A stretch of 64,000 bases of DNA, from contig JASPKZ010005710.1 in the NCBI GenBank assembly GCA_030220185.1, positions 930,001-994,000 of the forward strand, given 5' to 3'. Position 1 is the first letter of the stretch; each line of letters begins with the position of its first letter. The notes below the pieces were generated by a model. It had not been told where the DNA came from. It did not search any database and saw nothing but the letters and a program-made list of their open reading frames with translations. Below, piece after piece: positions 53,797 to 63,471 of the stretch. The DNA is from Diploptera punctata. Taxonomy: Eukaryota > Arthropoda > Insecta > Blattodea > Blaberidae. The position numbers were made by a program, and so were the translations under genes.

Positions 53797-54012
53797 CATT
53801 TAATAAAGTGGGTAGATTCTTCCTATCTTACCTCATACTTTGTTTTTCTAACAAGGGAACTGCAGTTTTCAAGAGACATCCCTCTCATTTGCAGCCAATA
53901 CCATGAGTCGTATTGGGTGCAGATGAGAGAGATGCCTCTTGAAAACTGCAGTTCCTGTGTTAGAAAAACATCAAGTATGAGGTAAGATAACAATCAACTC
54001 ACTTTATTAATT
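53797..54012. repeat. Hairpin element, arms of about 100 bases
   Basis: The left arm from aataaagtgggtag to ttgcagccaatac and the right arm from gtattgggtgcag to ctcactttatt pair with a loop of about 12 bases. Non-coding and MITE-like. Confidence 0.8.
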
Positions 54013-54189
54013 GAAGAACCTCATAATGTTATTTTCCACATAACGTACAAAGAAAGTTACATTTGATTCATAATAAATATTGATTCCACCTCCATTGATT
54101 ACCTTATTTTGAAAGAAAGAATTAATGTCTTAAATTGGAATTCATGCTGAAATAATGTAATTTGTTGAAATTCCCATTTGAACTATAAA

Positions 54190-54250
54190 CCTCTGGTGTA
54201 GCTCTTCTTCGTCACGGTTTAGGCTTATTTACTAGCCTGTTGTAGTTTTT
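54190..54250 (-). mobile_element. LINE 3' terminus
   Basis: Matches the last 45 or so bases of the LINE at 16.38-16.70 kb in reverse (ggtttaggcttatttactag). Confidence 0.5.
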
Positions 54251-54346
54251 CTAAGATCAATTAATATATAATTAGACATTAAATGGAATTGTATATTAGC
54301 AGGAGTAAATTTTAAGATTATATCTGTTTCATTAAAGAAATTCCAT

Positions 54347-54525
54347 CGCGGACAGGTCTAGAAGGCTCTTGGCCTACTAGATGGCTGCTGGCCTAACATT
54401 CATGCATGTTAAAGAGAGGTGGATGGTCATCCAATAGTAGGTAACATGTCCGGGTCTCCCAGCCGTTACAGTTGATTTTTTCAACCTGAAGCTGCTATCT
54501 TATTGTAGCTCCTTAAGCGGACACA
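54347..54525 (-). repeat. SINE family A, 3' half
   Basis: From gcggacaggtctagaaggc to cttattgtagc, then truncated at the head side. Confidence 0.65.
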
Positions 54526-54715
54526 ATCTTACTCTATTAAATATACATCTGGAGTTTGTTTACTTTCATTTATTCCTTTAATAATCAATTATAGAATTAA
54601 AATTTAATTCGTAAGTAATAGCTACATAATCATAGTACAATTATTAGATTACATCTTCATACTGGAATCCATGTTGAAGATGTGCCAAAACAACGAAAAT
54701 TGTAACAATGAAATA

Positions 54716-55008
54716 ACAGCCCTTTAGTCTATTTGTTGGCTGCTGGCCTCACATCTACATGGGTTAATCAGAGGTGGACAATCATCCAGTCAGTATAGTA
54801 GTGAGCATGCCGAGTCCCCAGGTGTTATAGCTGGATTTCCCAATTTGGAGACACTACTTATTGTAGCCACATAAATTTTTCATGATACTGGTGGGGACCG
54901 GTCCCATATGCCTGAAATCCATGAAAAAGTTTCTTCCCCCATGGAGAACTCAAACCATCATGAGTTCCTGTGACTGCATCAAGGCCCAGTTACTGACATG
55001 GGACTGTA
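54716..55008 (-). repeat. SINE family A, diverged
   Basis: From cagccctttagtc to cagttactgacatgggac. Confidence 0.65.
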
Positions 55009-55309
55009 ACCAGATGTTCTGAATATTGTTGGTTTTAATGTAATCTGACAAATGAAAGTGTTAGTTTCTGGAGTCCTGTTAGCTTTAGGTGCACTAACCT
55101 TATCTATAATGCTTTCCAGTTCACTCCTTTATTATTAATGAATGCATTACTATTATATTTTTAGATTTTATTGACACTAGAATATAAAATTGGCAACAAA
55201 TGACCTGACTATTTTAACATACAAGTAATGAAGTATGTTGTTAGGCATTGCTAGAGAAATTAATGGTTTTGAAGTAACTTTAACATGGTTAAACCCTTAT
55301 GATTAAATT

Positions 55310-55500
55310 AAAATGCTTCATACCTCTCCTCATATCCAGTAGATCTCGATTTCAAAGCCTTAGCGGCTTTTTATTCAGTATTTTCTTGTTGACTGATGTT
55401 ATATCGATAAGAACTACTTCTTCCCTCTGTTGGTGGACCGATAAACCTCCAGATCCAGTCAGAATCAGCGGGAATAATCATAAATTAAATCTCATAGTGA
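55310..55500 (-). mobile_element. Penelope-like 3' end, third copy of the 52.4 kb family
   Basis: Shares cttcttccctctgttggtgg and tacctctcctcat with the palindrome arms. The frame is broken. Confidence 0.6.
55337..55382 (-). ncRNA. Hammerhead-ribozyme-like motif (degenerate)
   Basis: Minus strand: box CTGAATA (G8 lost), one extra base (A), stem II AAAGCC/GGCTTT, GAAA, self-complementary stem III ATCGAGAT and C at the cleavage position. The stem I strands no longer pair. Confidence 0.45.
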
Positions 55501-55767
55501 TTTATTCCTATATAAAGTTCACTGAAGCTTTTGGGAACTCTCAATTGAAGTGACAGCATAGACATTAGCCTTACAATTACCAGCATATTTTGAACTAGTC
55601 TTGACGTGATAGAACAATAAACAGCAAATCCATTCCATACAACCAATTCAGTTACATTACATGAAAATTATAACATTTAATATGAACATTATAGAATTTC
55701 GATGTTGTTATTATTAATTTCATACATCTCAATGATGGATAAATCATATTTGAAGAGAAAAATTATA

Positions 55768-55840
55768 CGCTCAGACCGGGACTTGAACCCGGGACCCTTG
55801 GTTTTCTAGTCCAAGTGCTCTACCATTTGAGCTACCTGAG
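55768..55840 (-). tRNA. tRNA-like sequence, left arm of palindrome
   Basis: 73 nt with a perfect seven-pair acceptor GCTCAGG/TCTGAGC, D arm GCTC-GAGC, T arm CCGGG-TTCAAGT-CCCGG and anticodon loop CTAGAAA (U33 present; would read AGA). Stem TTGG/CCAA carries an A-A mismatch, and the long variable arm of tRNA-Ser is absent. Confidence 0.5.
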
Positions 55841-55850
55841 CAAGGGACCC

Positions 55851-55910
55851 TTGGTTTGCTCAGGTAGCTCAAATGGTAGAGCACTTGGACTAGAAAACCA
55901 AGGGTCCCGG
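55851..55910 (+). pseudogene. tRNA-like sequence, right arm, T arm deleted
   Basis: Mirror copy of 55768..55840. It has lost 13 bases between two tcccgg repeats, removing the T loop and B box. Confidence 0.6.
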
Positions 55911-55944
55911 TCTGAGCGTATAATTTTTCTCTTCAAATATGATG

Positions 55945-58900
55945 TTATAGAATTTGATAAGTTATGTTATTGAAACTGTTGATCATTAGTTGCAGTGAGT
56001 TGTATTGTATTGCGTGCTAGTAGAAATATTCCATATCATTTCTACATGAATGGTCCCCCATCTCCAAGTTGCACTACTACCACAAGTGGCCAAATTAATT
56101 AATAATATTCTTAATTGTGGTAGATGTAAGTAATTTAGATGATTCGTCAAAATGTAGCACAAGAAATCTGGAGTTTTATAACAAGATGATATTTGCATGT
56201 TGATGGTAATTTTGCAGTGTTACTACGACATTAATTATACAACATTAATTATTATCTTTATTATTATTTAAAATAAAATATGTAATATCTAAATATTAAC
56301 TTTTAAATCCTACATTGCTTATCTTTATAACTAACTACATCAATTCATCAAGTACCAATTCTGACTTTTTTCATATTTTAATATTCAGATAGTACTTATT
56401 TTTTTATTTTAGGAATGTAAAAGAATGTACTCATGTATTTGTTACCTTAAAATGTAATTTGGTACTTGGTTAAGTGATGCATAACAGTATCTCTAACATT
56501 TATGAATAGTTATATGCAGAACAGTACATGACATTTTCTATGATTCTTGGTGAGCCTGACATCAATTGTTGTTTTTGAGTGAATTGGGCTCGCTAAAGTC
56601 GACTTAAATTACAGTAATCATATTGTTTACTAACTTTGAAGATGGGGAAAGATAGGGAAATACTAGCGTGCAACTGCAGTGGACCCCATTTACCATGAAC
56701 GACAAGTGCTGATGGCAGTTCTGCTTGCCTCCGAGAGCTGTAGAGAATGTCATTGATTGCTCTGTATATATGAAAACTTAACTTTTCTAAATAATCTATT
56801 GTGCTTGACAGATTCTTTTAACAAAACAAAATATTCAATTTTTACGTAAATAAAATCAATGAGACTTATAATTTAAGAGAATTCACACTGGAAAAATTAA
56901 TGTTCATATTTTTATGGTTTACTATAAACAATTTTTCCCCTTTAAACTTACCAGATTTTTTGTACAATTCCTCTTGATAAACGTGTTTCTTTTAGTGTAT
57001 ATTCATATTTTAGAAATCCTATTGCTAGAATATATGATGTAACATTTATTTTATTTTTTTCATTAATTTTCTCAATAGAAGTTTATTTAGTTACATTGAT
57101 CTTTAGTTTTTTGATATCAAAACAATTTCTGTACTATTGAGAAAGGGTTTTTTGGCTTTCTAGTTCAGAATCTATGAAAACCCCTAATATTGTTCTCTTA
57201 TTTTGTGTTTATTCTTTCACGTATGATGAAATTGAAATTTAATTTTTTATAAATTATCTATGCAATTGTAATACAAAATTTTTCTCTGGATTTTAAGTAA
57301 TATTTTTTACTATTTTGCATTATAAAGATATATTAAATCACAATGAAAAATGTATGTAATAGCTTCTCTCTTTTTTTTTTTTTTTTAGAATTTCAGCATT
57401 AATAAACAAGTTTCATTTCAAATTTTTTAAACTCGTTAATGAAGGGGAAAAATTGTATTAGCAAGTACATAATATGAATTGCAAAAGCAAGCTTTTTAAA
57501 TGTATTTATGTAATAAGAAAATTTAGTTAATAGGAAATAAAATGAAAGTAGAAACGAAGCAGTTGTCTAGTTTTAAAAATTGAAAGACAGAGGAGCATAT
57601 TAACTATTTTCATTTTATTTCATCTGAAAGTAAGCTTAGATTTTTTACATTTAATTATTTTATTATTTATTGATCTCCAGAGTTCTCCGTTACATTACAT
57701 TATGTGAAATAATTTTTTATACATTTTGAAGGTATATGCATGTTAGCCTGTAAGAGGTCTAAAGTTTGTGTATCAGTGTTTTTAATATATGGAGTTTCTA
57801 TTATAAATTGTTTCTGGATGTGGGGGTCCATTGTGTATACATATCCTGTTTTCAATCTTTCTAGGTGGATAGGTCTTCCATGAAATAGTTTGTGTTTAGA
57901 AATTTTCTATTATAACATGTAAGGAAAAAGTTAAAATTTTTGCTGACAAAAGATAGCAATAATTCGCATCAAATATATATTGGTTTAAACCTCTAAATCC
58001 GTTCCATTTTCAGGAATATCAAAACTGTTTTCTCCATCTTTTTTTTTTTTGGGCCTGTCAAGTGGTCAATAATTTGATAAATTCATTTTTTTTAAAGTTA
58101 GCAAGTTGAAAGAGTCAGTCAAACTTCAATATATCCATACATTATTGAAATCTTTGTGTTCCAACCTGTAAAACTTAATTTTATATACTGTATTCACTTA
58201 TTGCCCATTTAGATGAAACTAAATTTATTTGGTTTGCTTTGTAACTTGTGTAGGCCACTTTTGTGGTAAGTCAAATTAAATTTTCAGAACGGTTAACTGG
58301 TCGTTAGCTTATCAAGGCTTGGTGGCAACTGCCACTTCTAGACTTTCAAACTCTCCAGTTTTCATTCCTTAGATAAGCTGTTGTAACATAACTTTAGCTC
58401 ATTGTTCTCTCTGTTACCCTGGAGAAGGGACCCTTATGTACTATCTCTGGGTTAGGAGGAGCTGGAGCCTGCAGGAGTTTCTGAAGTGGAACTATCTCAA
58501 GAGACATCTGCCCATAGTAATGTAAAACTATAATTGCCTGCCACTACCTTTAAGAAAATTAGTTTTTTGCCCTGAATTTCTTGTACAAAACTACATTCTA
58601 TGTATTCTGGATCAATTCTATAAAAAAATAGTTGAGGACCGAGAAAAGTCCTCCCCATTTGAATGTGGATTTGACCCTAAAAATTCTGCCCGATTACCGT
58701 TTTCCCTGCAATTTTTTTTTAATTGCAGTCATCTTTTTTAATTTTTGATGTAGAAATTGCCCTCCTCCTTCCTATAACAATTATTATAATAAGTTCCAGC
58801 ATAAAATCGTGACTAATAATAAAGTTTACATTTTTTCTTACATCTTTTCTCTGAGAGATATTTAAATGAAAATGCAACATCTCCAAAAAATCATGTAATA

Positions 58901-59939
58901 ATTATTTTTTTGGTCTTCATTTTATTGAATATTTTATTCTTTTAGAATGTTTTTCATTTTATTTAATTTTTTTAATTCATTTAGAATGTTTTTCTTTATA
59001 TGTCAAACCATTTCTTCATGTCCAATGACTCATATGTTAAAGTCATGTACCAATAACCCTCGGAATACAATGAGAAATATACAAAAATATAAAAAATTAA
59101 ATTATTAGAAATGGAAATCCCGTGCAAATTTCCATTTTGCATCTTGCTTTCCAGTATTAGTCGAATTGAAATTAGAGCATTATTGAAGATTGATTCATAC
59201 AATGACACGGGAGTACAATACTGAGTTTTTTCTATTCCAAACATGGAGATGTATATATTAAACTATTTCATGGTACCTATGCATCTGGAATATAAATAAG
59301 TTTTTAAACTGTAATAATGCTTAAAATTGAAATTGATGTATATAAGTTAGGTTTTAATATTGCTATTATTTATACATTAATTTGTTTACTAATATGTAAC
59401 TTGTTTGGTGTGGGGTTATCCTATCCAGTATTAATAATTTGAATTTGATTCTAGTTATTTTATATATCTAGGATAAGATTTTATTTTACTATTTTAGGGG
59501 GGGTAATATAATATTAAATCTATCTGATTTAAATATTTAAATATTGATTGTATACAGTTTTAAGTAAAAAGGAGACAGTGGTACCACATGAACATGTTCT
59601 GATTTTTAGAACTAATTTTTTATGAAAAATAAAGTTGAATGATTATACTCTATTTAGAGACAAATAAATGTAACAAAGATCAATGAAACATCGTCATTGT
59701 CTTGTTTGGAAGATTTGAACATATTTGTTCTATGGTTATCCTAGTTTCTGAAAAAGTTGATGACTATTGTTAACTAGTTTACACTACTTTTTTCCTAAAT
59801 AGACTATAGTTTTTATTGAAGATTTGTTAAATGACATTAAATTACCATGGTTAAACTTGATAAAAATTAACGACAAGAGAGCATGAGGTAAATTATTGTC
59901 AATAGAATATAAATACAAATTGGAAACTTCACACCTTGC
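55945..59939. other. hnRNP intron 5, long AT-rich stretch without recognised elements
   Basis: Four kilobases with no SINE, LINE or open frame of note. T-runs near 57370 and 58040. A less AT-rich patch at about 56640..56750 shows no splice-flanked frame. Confidence 0.5.
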
Positions 59940-59965
59940 TTCATAAAATATTCTTTTTTTCACCA

Positions 59966-59998
59966 ACATGTTTTGAAAGCCTTTGATTTGATCATCAG
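59966..59998 (-). ncRNA. Hammerhead-like remnant
   Basis: Minus strand: CTGATGA box, extra T, weak stem II, then aaa in place of GAA and a palindromic ACATGT stem III. The G12 position is lost. Confidence 0.3.
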
Positions 59999-60261
59999 CT
60001 ACACTCTAACAGTTTGAATTGATTCGTTACCACTTGCTTTGTTCTTTTCACCTGATGAGAGTTCAATTCACCTTAAGATCAAATCCTGCTCTTTAGAAAC
60101 TTCAAAATTCATGGTTTTGTCCTTGGGAAAGGATTTACATTCAGAACGGGGACAGAACCATGAATTATGAAGCAGGATTTGATCTTATGGTTCATTGAAC
60201 CCTCATCAAGTGGCAAGAGGAAAGTGGGTATTACCAACTTAATTCGAACAATCAAATTATA

Positions 60262-60511
60262 AATTAATATTGAGAAGCTAAAGCTATAACTATGATAGAA
60301 ATAAGTAAATTAATAAACAATTAATTTTTGTAAATCAATGGTAAAGAGAAAAATTTTTGCCTGAACCGGGAATCGAACCCTGAACCTTTAGCTTTCCGTG
60401 CTAATGCAAAAAATTTTCTCTTTGCCATTGATTTACAATAATTTAATTGTGTTTATTAATTTACTTATTTCTATCATAGTAATAGCTTTAGCTTCTCAAT
60501 ATTAATTTAAT
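60262..60511. repeat. Fold-back around a partial tRNA-like sequence
   Basis: Arms 60262..60360 and 60406..60511 (gagaagctaaagctat against atagctttagcttctc) enclose a minus-strand T arm and anticodon arm (gggaatcgaaccct, tttagctttccgtgcta). Confidence 0.8.
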
Positions 60512-60660
60512 AAATAATGCTATAGCTGTGTGGAGTCCCTTCATGTCTTCTTCAGGTAGAAGCCATTCATTGTGTATTTGTGAATGATGATTCATTGCAA
60601 TTGAATGTAGGACCAGTAGAGTAAAGGTAAAGGAAGGATTTCTGCTTGGATGGGAATGGA

Positions 60661-60733
60661 GCCTGGATTAGCTCAGTGGTCTGAGCATTAGCACGGAAAG
60701 CTAAAGGTTTGGGGTTCGATTCCCGGTTCAGGC
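60661..60733 (+). tRNA. tRNA-like sequence
   Basis: 73 nt: acceptor GCCTGGA/TTCAGGC (two wobble or mismatch ends), A box tagctcagtgg, anticodon arm TTAGC-ACGGAAA-GCTAA, B box ggttcgattcc. The cggaaa loop is like that of the array units, again with C at position 33. Directly followed by the aaaaatttttctcttta flank typical of this family. Confidence 0.45.
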
Positions 60734-60775
60734 AAAAATTTTTCTCTTTACCATTGATTTACAATCAAATTATAG

Positions 60776-60810
60776 CTGAAGATTAAGGCTAAGACTTTTG
60801 AAACATATTG
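60776..60810 (+). ncRNA. Hammerhead-like remnant
   Basis: CTGAAGA box, extra T, weak stem II (AAGG/CTTT), GAAA and a decayed acatat stem III with T at the cleavage position. Stem I is not evident. Confidence 0.35.
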
Positions 60811-61085
60811 GTGAGAAAAGCTTATTTAATGAGGCGAGGTATGAAATTTCTGGTTCATATTTATATCCTATGCCATTGGTTATCCTAACACCAATCAAAT
60901 TTTGAAGAAAGCAATGATGATTATTACAATTGTCACTTTTTTAATATGGTATAGTTTTAATTGAATGCTAGTAAAATGACATTTACGATTTTTGAGAAGT
61001 ATGAAAGGAACTTGTATTGTGATGCGACTTGTCTCCATGATTTACGTTAATAAGTGGTAGTGATGTTTAGATCGTTGTTACACAG

Positions 61086-61190
61086 GTTGAAATCAAGAAG
61101 GCAGAACCACGAGAATCTGGCAAGATGGGAGATGGACCGCCAAGTCAATGGGGACCTCCACAAGGCGGACCTCCAATGGGTATGGGAGGA
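61086..61190 (+). CDS. Hrb27C: Hrb27C-type hnRNP, coding exon 6
   Basis: 105 nt, phase 0 on both sides. VEIKKAEPRESGK closes RRM2 and the start of the low-complexity tail follows (GPPSQWGPPQGGPPMGMGG). The acceptor is gttacacag and the donor GGA|GTAAGT. About 207 residues are covered by exons 1-6; family members are near 400, so the remaining Gly/Pro/Gln-rich tail must lie further right. Confidence 0.95.
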
Positions 61191-61799
61191 GTAAGTATCA
61201 GTATTCAGTTGTGACATTATTTCATTTATTTGAGGCATATGATTTTATATGGACCGACAGGACAGAAACACATGGAGTTTGGTTAAAGAAGCATTTACAA
61301 CATTCATAAAAAGACCAATGAAAATTATACATTTAGAACTCAAAACAAGAAGATAGAAAACTGAAACACTTGACAGAAAAGTATGTTTAAATAGAATGTA
61401 CTATTAGACAAAAAGTTCATAATTATTTATTTGAAAAATTATTTACAATAGATGGCCTGTTAACAGTTTTGAATAATGACCCTGACTGATTGAAAATTTC
61501 ATTTTTGTTTGTTCTTTGTTTGGATTCGAAGGTAAATGTTTGTTTTTAATCAACATTATTTGTTTGTATTCATAGCAAAATAATACTTTACTGCAACCCG
61601 CTGCACATAAAGCAGGAAGAGAGTCCTTCGTTTTAAAATAGATCCTCGTTTTTTTAGCAGAAACCATCTGCTAAGAAGCAGTGTCAGTATGGAGCGGCTT
61701 CCGCTTACTGCTCAACATAATGCAATGGCACATCTAGCACTGTCAAATCCTCATTGTGATGGATCATTGATTGAATTTGATATGGTTTATTGTAACAAT
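61191..61799. other. hnRNP intron 6, start
   Basis: AT-rich, nothing recognised. The left copy of a SINE target duplication ttattgtaacaat is at 61787..61799. Confidence 0.5.
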
Positions 61800-62140
61800 T
61801 TTTTTAACTCCTGAAACGTCATGCCTAGAAGGCCCTTAGCCTAGTAGCCGGATGCTGGCCTCACATCCACAAGTGTCAATCACAGAGGTAGATGATCAGC
61901 CAGTATAGGGGTGACATGTCAGCATGTCGAGTCCCCCAGCCGTTATAGCTGGTTTTCTCAACCTGGAGCTGCTACTTATTGTACCTACCCAAATGCCTCA
62001 CGATGCTGGGTGGGCACTGGTCTCATACTGGCCGAAATACCTTGAGAAAATTTCTTCCCCCATGGGGACTCGAACCAGTGCAAGTCCCATAGCTCTGCGC
62101 CAAGGCTTCCTGCCTTAATCACTCGGTTACGGTGCATGAC
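61800..62140 (-). repeat. SINE family A with 13-bp target duplication
   Basis: Bracketed by ttattgtaacaat at 61787..61799 and 62141..62153. The best-bounded SINE A copy in the window. Confidence 0.9.
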
Positions 62141-62153
62141 TTATTGTAACAAT

Positions 62154-62767
62154 ATTTTTCTGAAAGGTTGATATGAACTGTTCAACTGATTGAAGCACGA
62201 TCCCAATTAGTGAAGGGACACCAAGCACCCTACTCAAAATCTAATGCTACATGTCAATCTGTACTTACTGTAATAGAAATGTATTAGCAGTTTGAGGCCA
62301 GAGTTAATTTCTGTGTGTTATGAACAAAAACCCTAAGATTTTACATAAAATATTTTATACAAAACTATGAGATGAGAAGTAATGTTTAATGATTGTTATA
62401 TTGTTGTATTAATGTTTTTACAGGGATCCAAACCATGTGCCTTGTATATAATTGAATCGGTCATTTTTAAAAGGGGCCATTACCATTTTTAAAATTTTAC
62501 AGGAGAAGAAAAGAGCATTGCATTCCATTTATTTACAGAAATTAAGTTTTTTTATTATTAAAAGGAATTACACTTGTGTAGAAAAAGTCTACAAAATCAT
62601 TTATGTACCCACTGGAAACCTGAGACAATTTTTTTCTGTGAGGAAATAGTCCATTTTTAAAATGAACCTGGGTTGCATTACATTATATTTACAGATACAT
62701 TTAAATAAACTTTTTTTTTATAATTAATGGGATTACATTTAAAAAGTCTATATAATCATTTATAGTT
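62154..62767. other. Intron or flank with a weak internal duplication
   Basis: The blocks at about 62520..62610 and 62670..62765 are diverged direct copies (gcattacattatatttacag-type text, aaaagtctayaaaatcattta). No gene recognised. Confidence 0.4.
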
Positions 62768-63058
62768 TGAAGAGAAAAATTTTCGCCTAGGCCGAGACTC
62801 GAACCCGGGACCCTTGGCTTTCTGGGCCAAGTGCTCTACCAACTGAGCTACCGAGGCGAGTTGCGATATAGACACAAATTTTTCTCTTATATAAGTTGTA
62901 ATTCCCTTGTGCCAAATGCTTGAAACCGTAGCTTCTATCTTTGCAGTCTTCTTAGTTAAGAAGACATTTATTGGGAATTTAACACTACTTTATAAAGCCG
63001 GTAGGGCTTCTATTGACGATTTTATTATTGATTTAACACTTCTCATTGAAGGATAAAT
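62768..63058 (-). repeat. Solitary full copy of the 301-bp tRNA-like unit
   Basis: From ttgaagagaaaaattttcgc to ggataaatt it follows the array unit throughout with about a dozen changes and small deletions. It shows the unit exists as a dispersed element. Confidence 0.9.
62785..62857 (-). tRNA. tRNA-like core of the solitary unit
   Basis: 73 nt. The acceptor 3' strand is CCTAGGC, which pairs with GCCTCGG better than in the array. One base in the T arm (gagactcg) is changed. Confidence 0.45.
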
Positions 63059-63067
63059 TGAACGGGT

Positions 63068-63237
63068 GAGTGGAAAAAGGATAACATTCCAAAAATTTGA
63101 GAAATTAAACTGAAATAGCCATTTTGTAGATCTTTGCTTAAGCTATCCAATGAGTGTAAAAAGGGTTATATTCCAGTATTATATATTGTTAAAACCAGCA
63201 TTGAAATTTTAGTTGAGTGGATAAAGGATAACATTCC
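63068..63237 (+). repeat. Three spaced direct repeats upstream of the terminal ORF
   Basis: The motif gagtggataaaggataacattcc, in diverged forms, occurs at 63068..63091, 63152..63174 and 63215..63237. Spaced repeats of this kind resemble sub-terminal transposase-binding sites. Confidence 0.6.
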
Positions 63238-63371
63238 AGGAATATTATCTTTTTTCTACTCAATATTGTGTATTCATGAAGTTGGCATTATTGTCAGTAA
63301 CAAAATTAATAACCTGGAGTTCATTGTTGTTATATTACTCACTGTATAAAGTTGCATATCACAGTTCTCTG

Positions 63372-63414
63372 AATAAAAGCAATGACAATAATTATTATTG
63401 TCATTGCTTTTATT
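63372..63414. repeat. Perfect 18-bp inverted repeat
   Basis: aataaaagcaatgacaat and its exact complement, separated by seven bases, 58 bases before the terminal ORF. Confidence 0.9.
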
Positions 63415-63471
63415 TTATATTTTACATTATTTTGTAGTTCTGTTGTAAGACAGGGTATTGTGTCCTAAAGT

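Larger units (their letters stand above)
55734..55944. repeat. Palindrome of a tRNA-like unit
   Basis: Two head-to-head copies of atcatatttgaagagaaaaa plus a tRNA-like sequence, with a 12-base centre (agggacccttgg). The arms match exactly except for a 13-base T-arm deletion in the right one. Confidence 0.92.
59940..60830. mobile_element. Degenerate Penelope-like inverted pair with tRNA-like inserts
   Basis: Hammerhead-like ends face outward at 59966..59998 (minus) and 60776..60810 (plus). Between them lie a fold-back of decayed GIY-YIG-region sequence (60027..60235, centre ttgggaaaggatttacattc) and a second fold-back with a partial tRNA-like sequence (60262..60511). Confidence 0.5.

Noticed and set aside
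62424..62660. Next hnRNP exon after tttttacag
   Set aside because: The following sequence does not continue the Gly/Pro-rich tail and reaches a stop quickly in the required phase.
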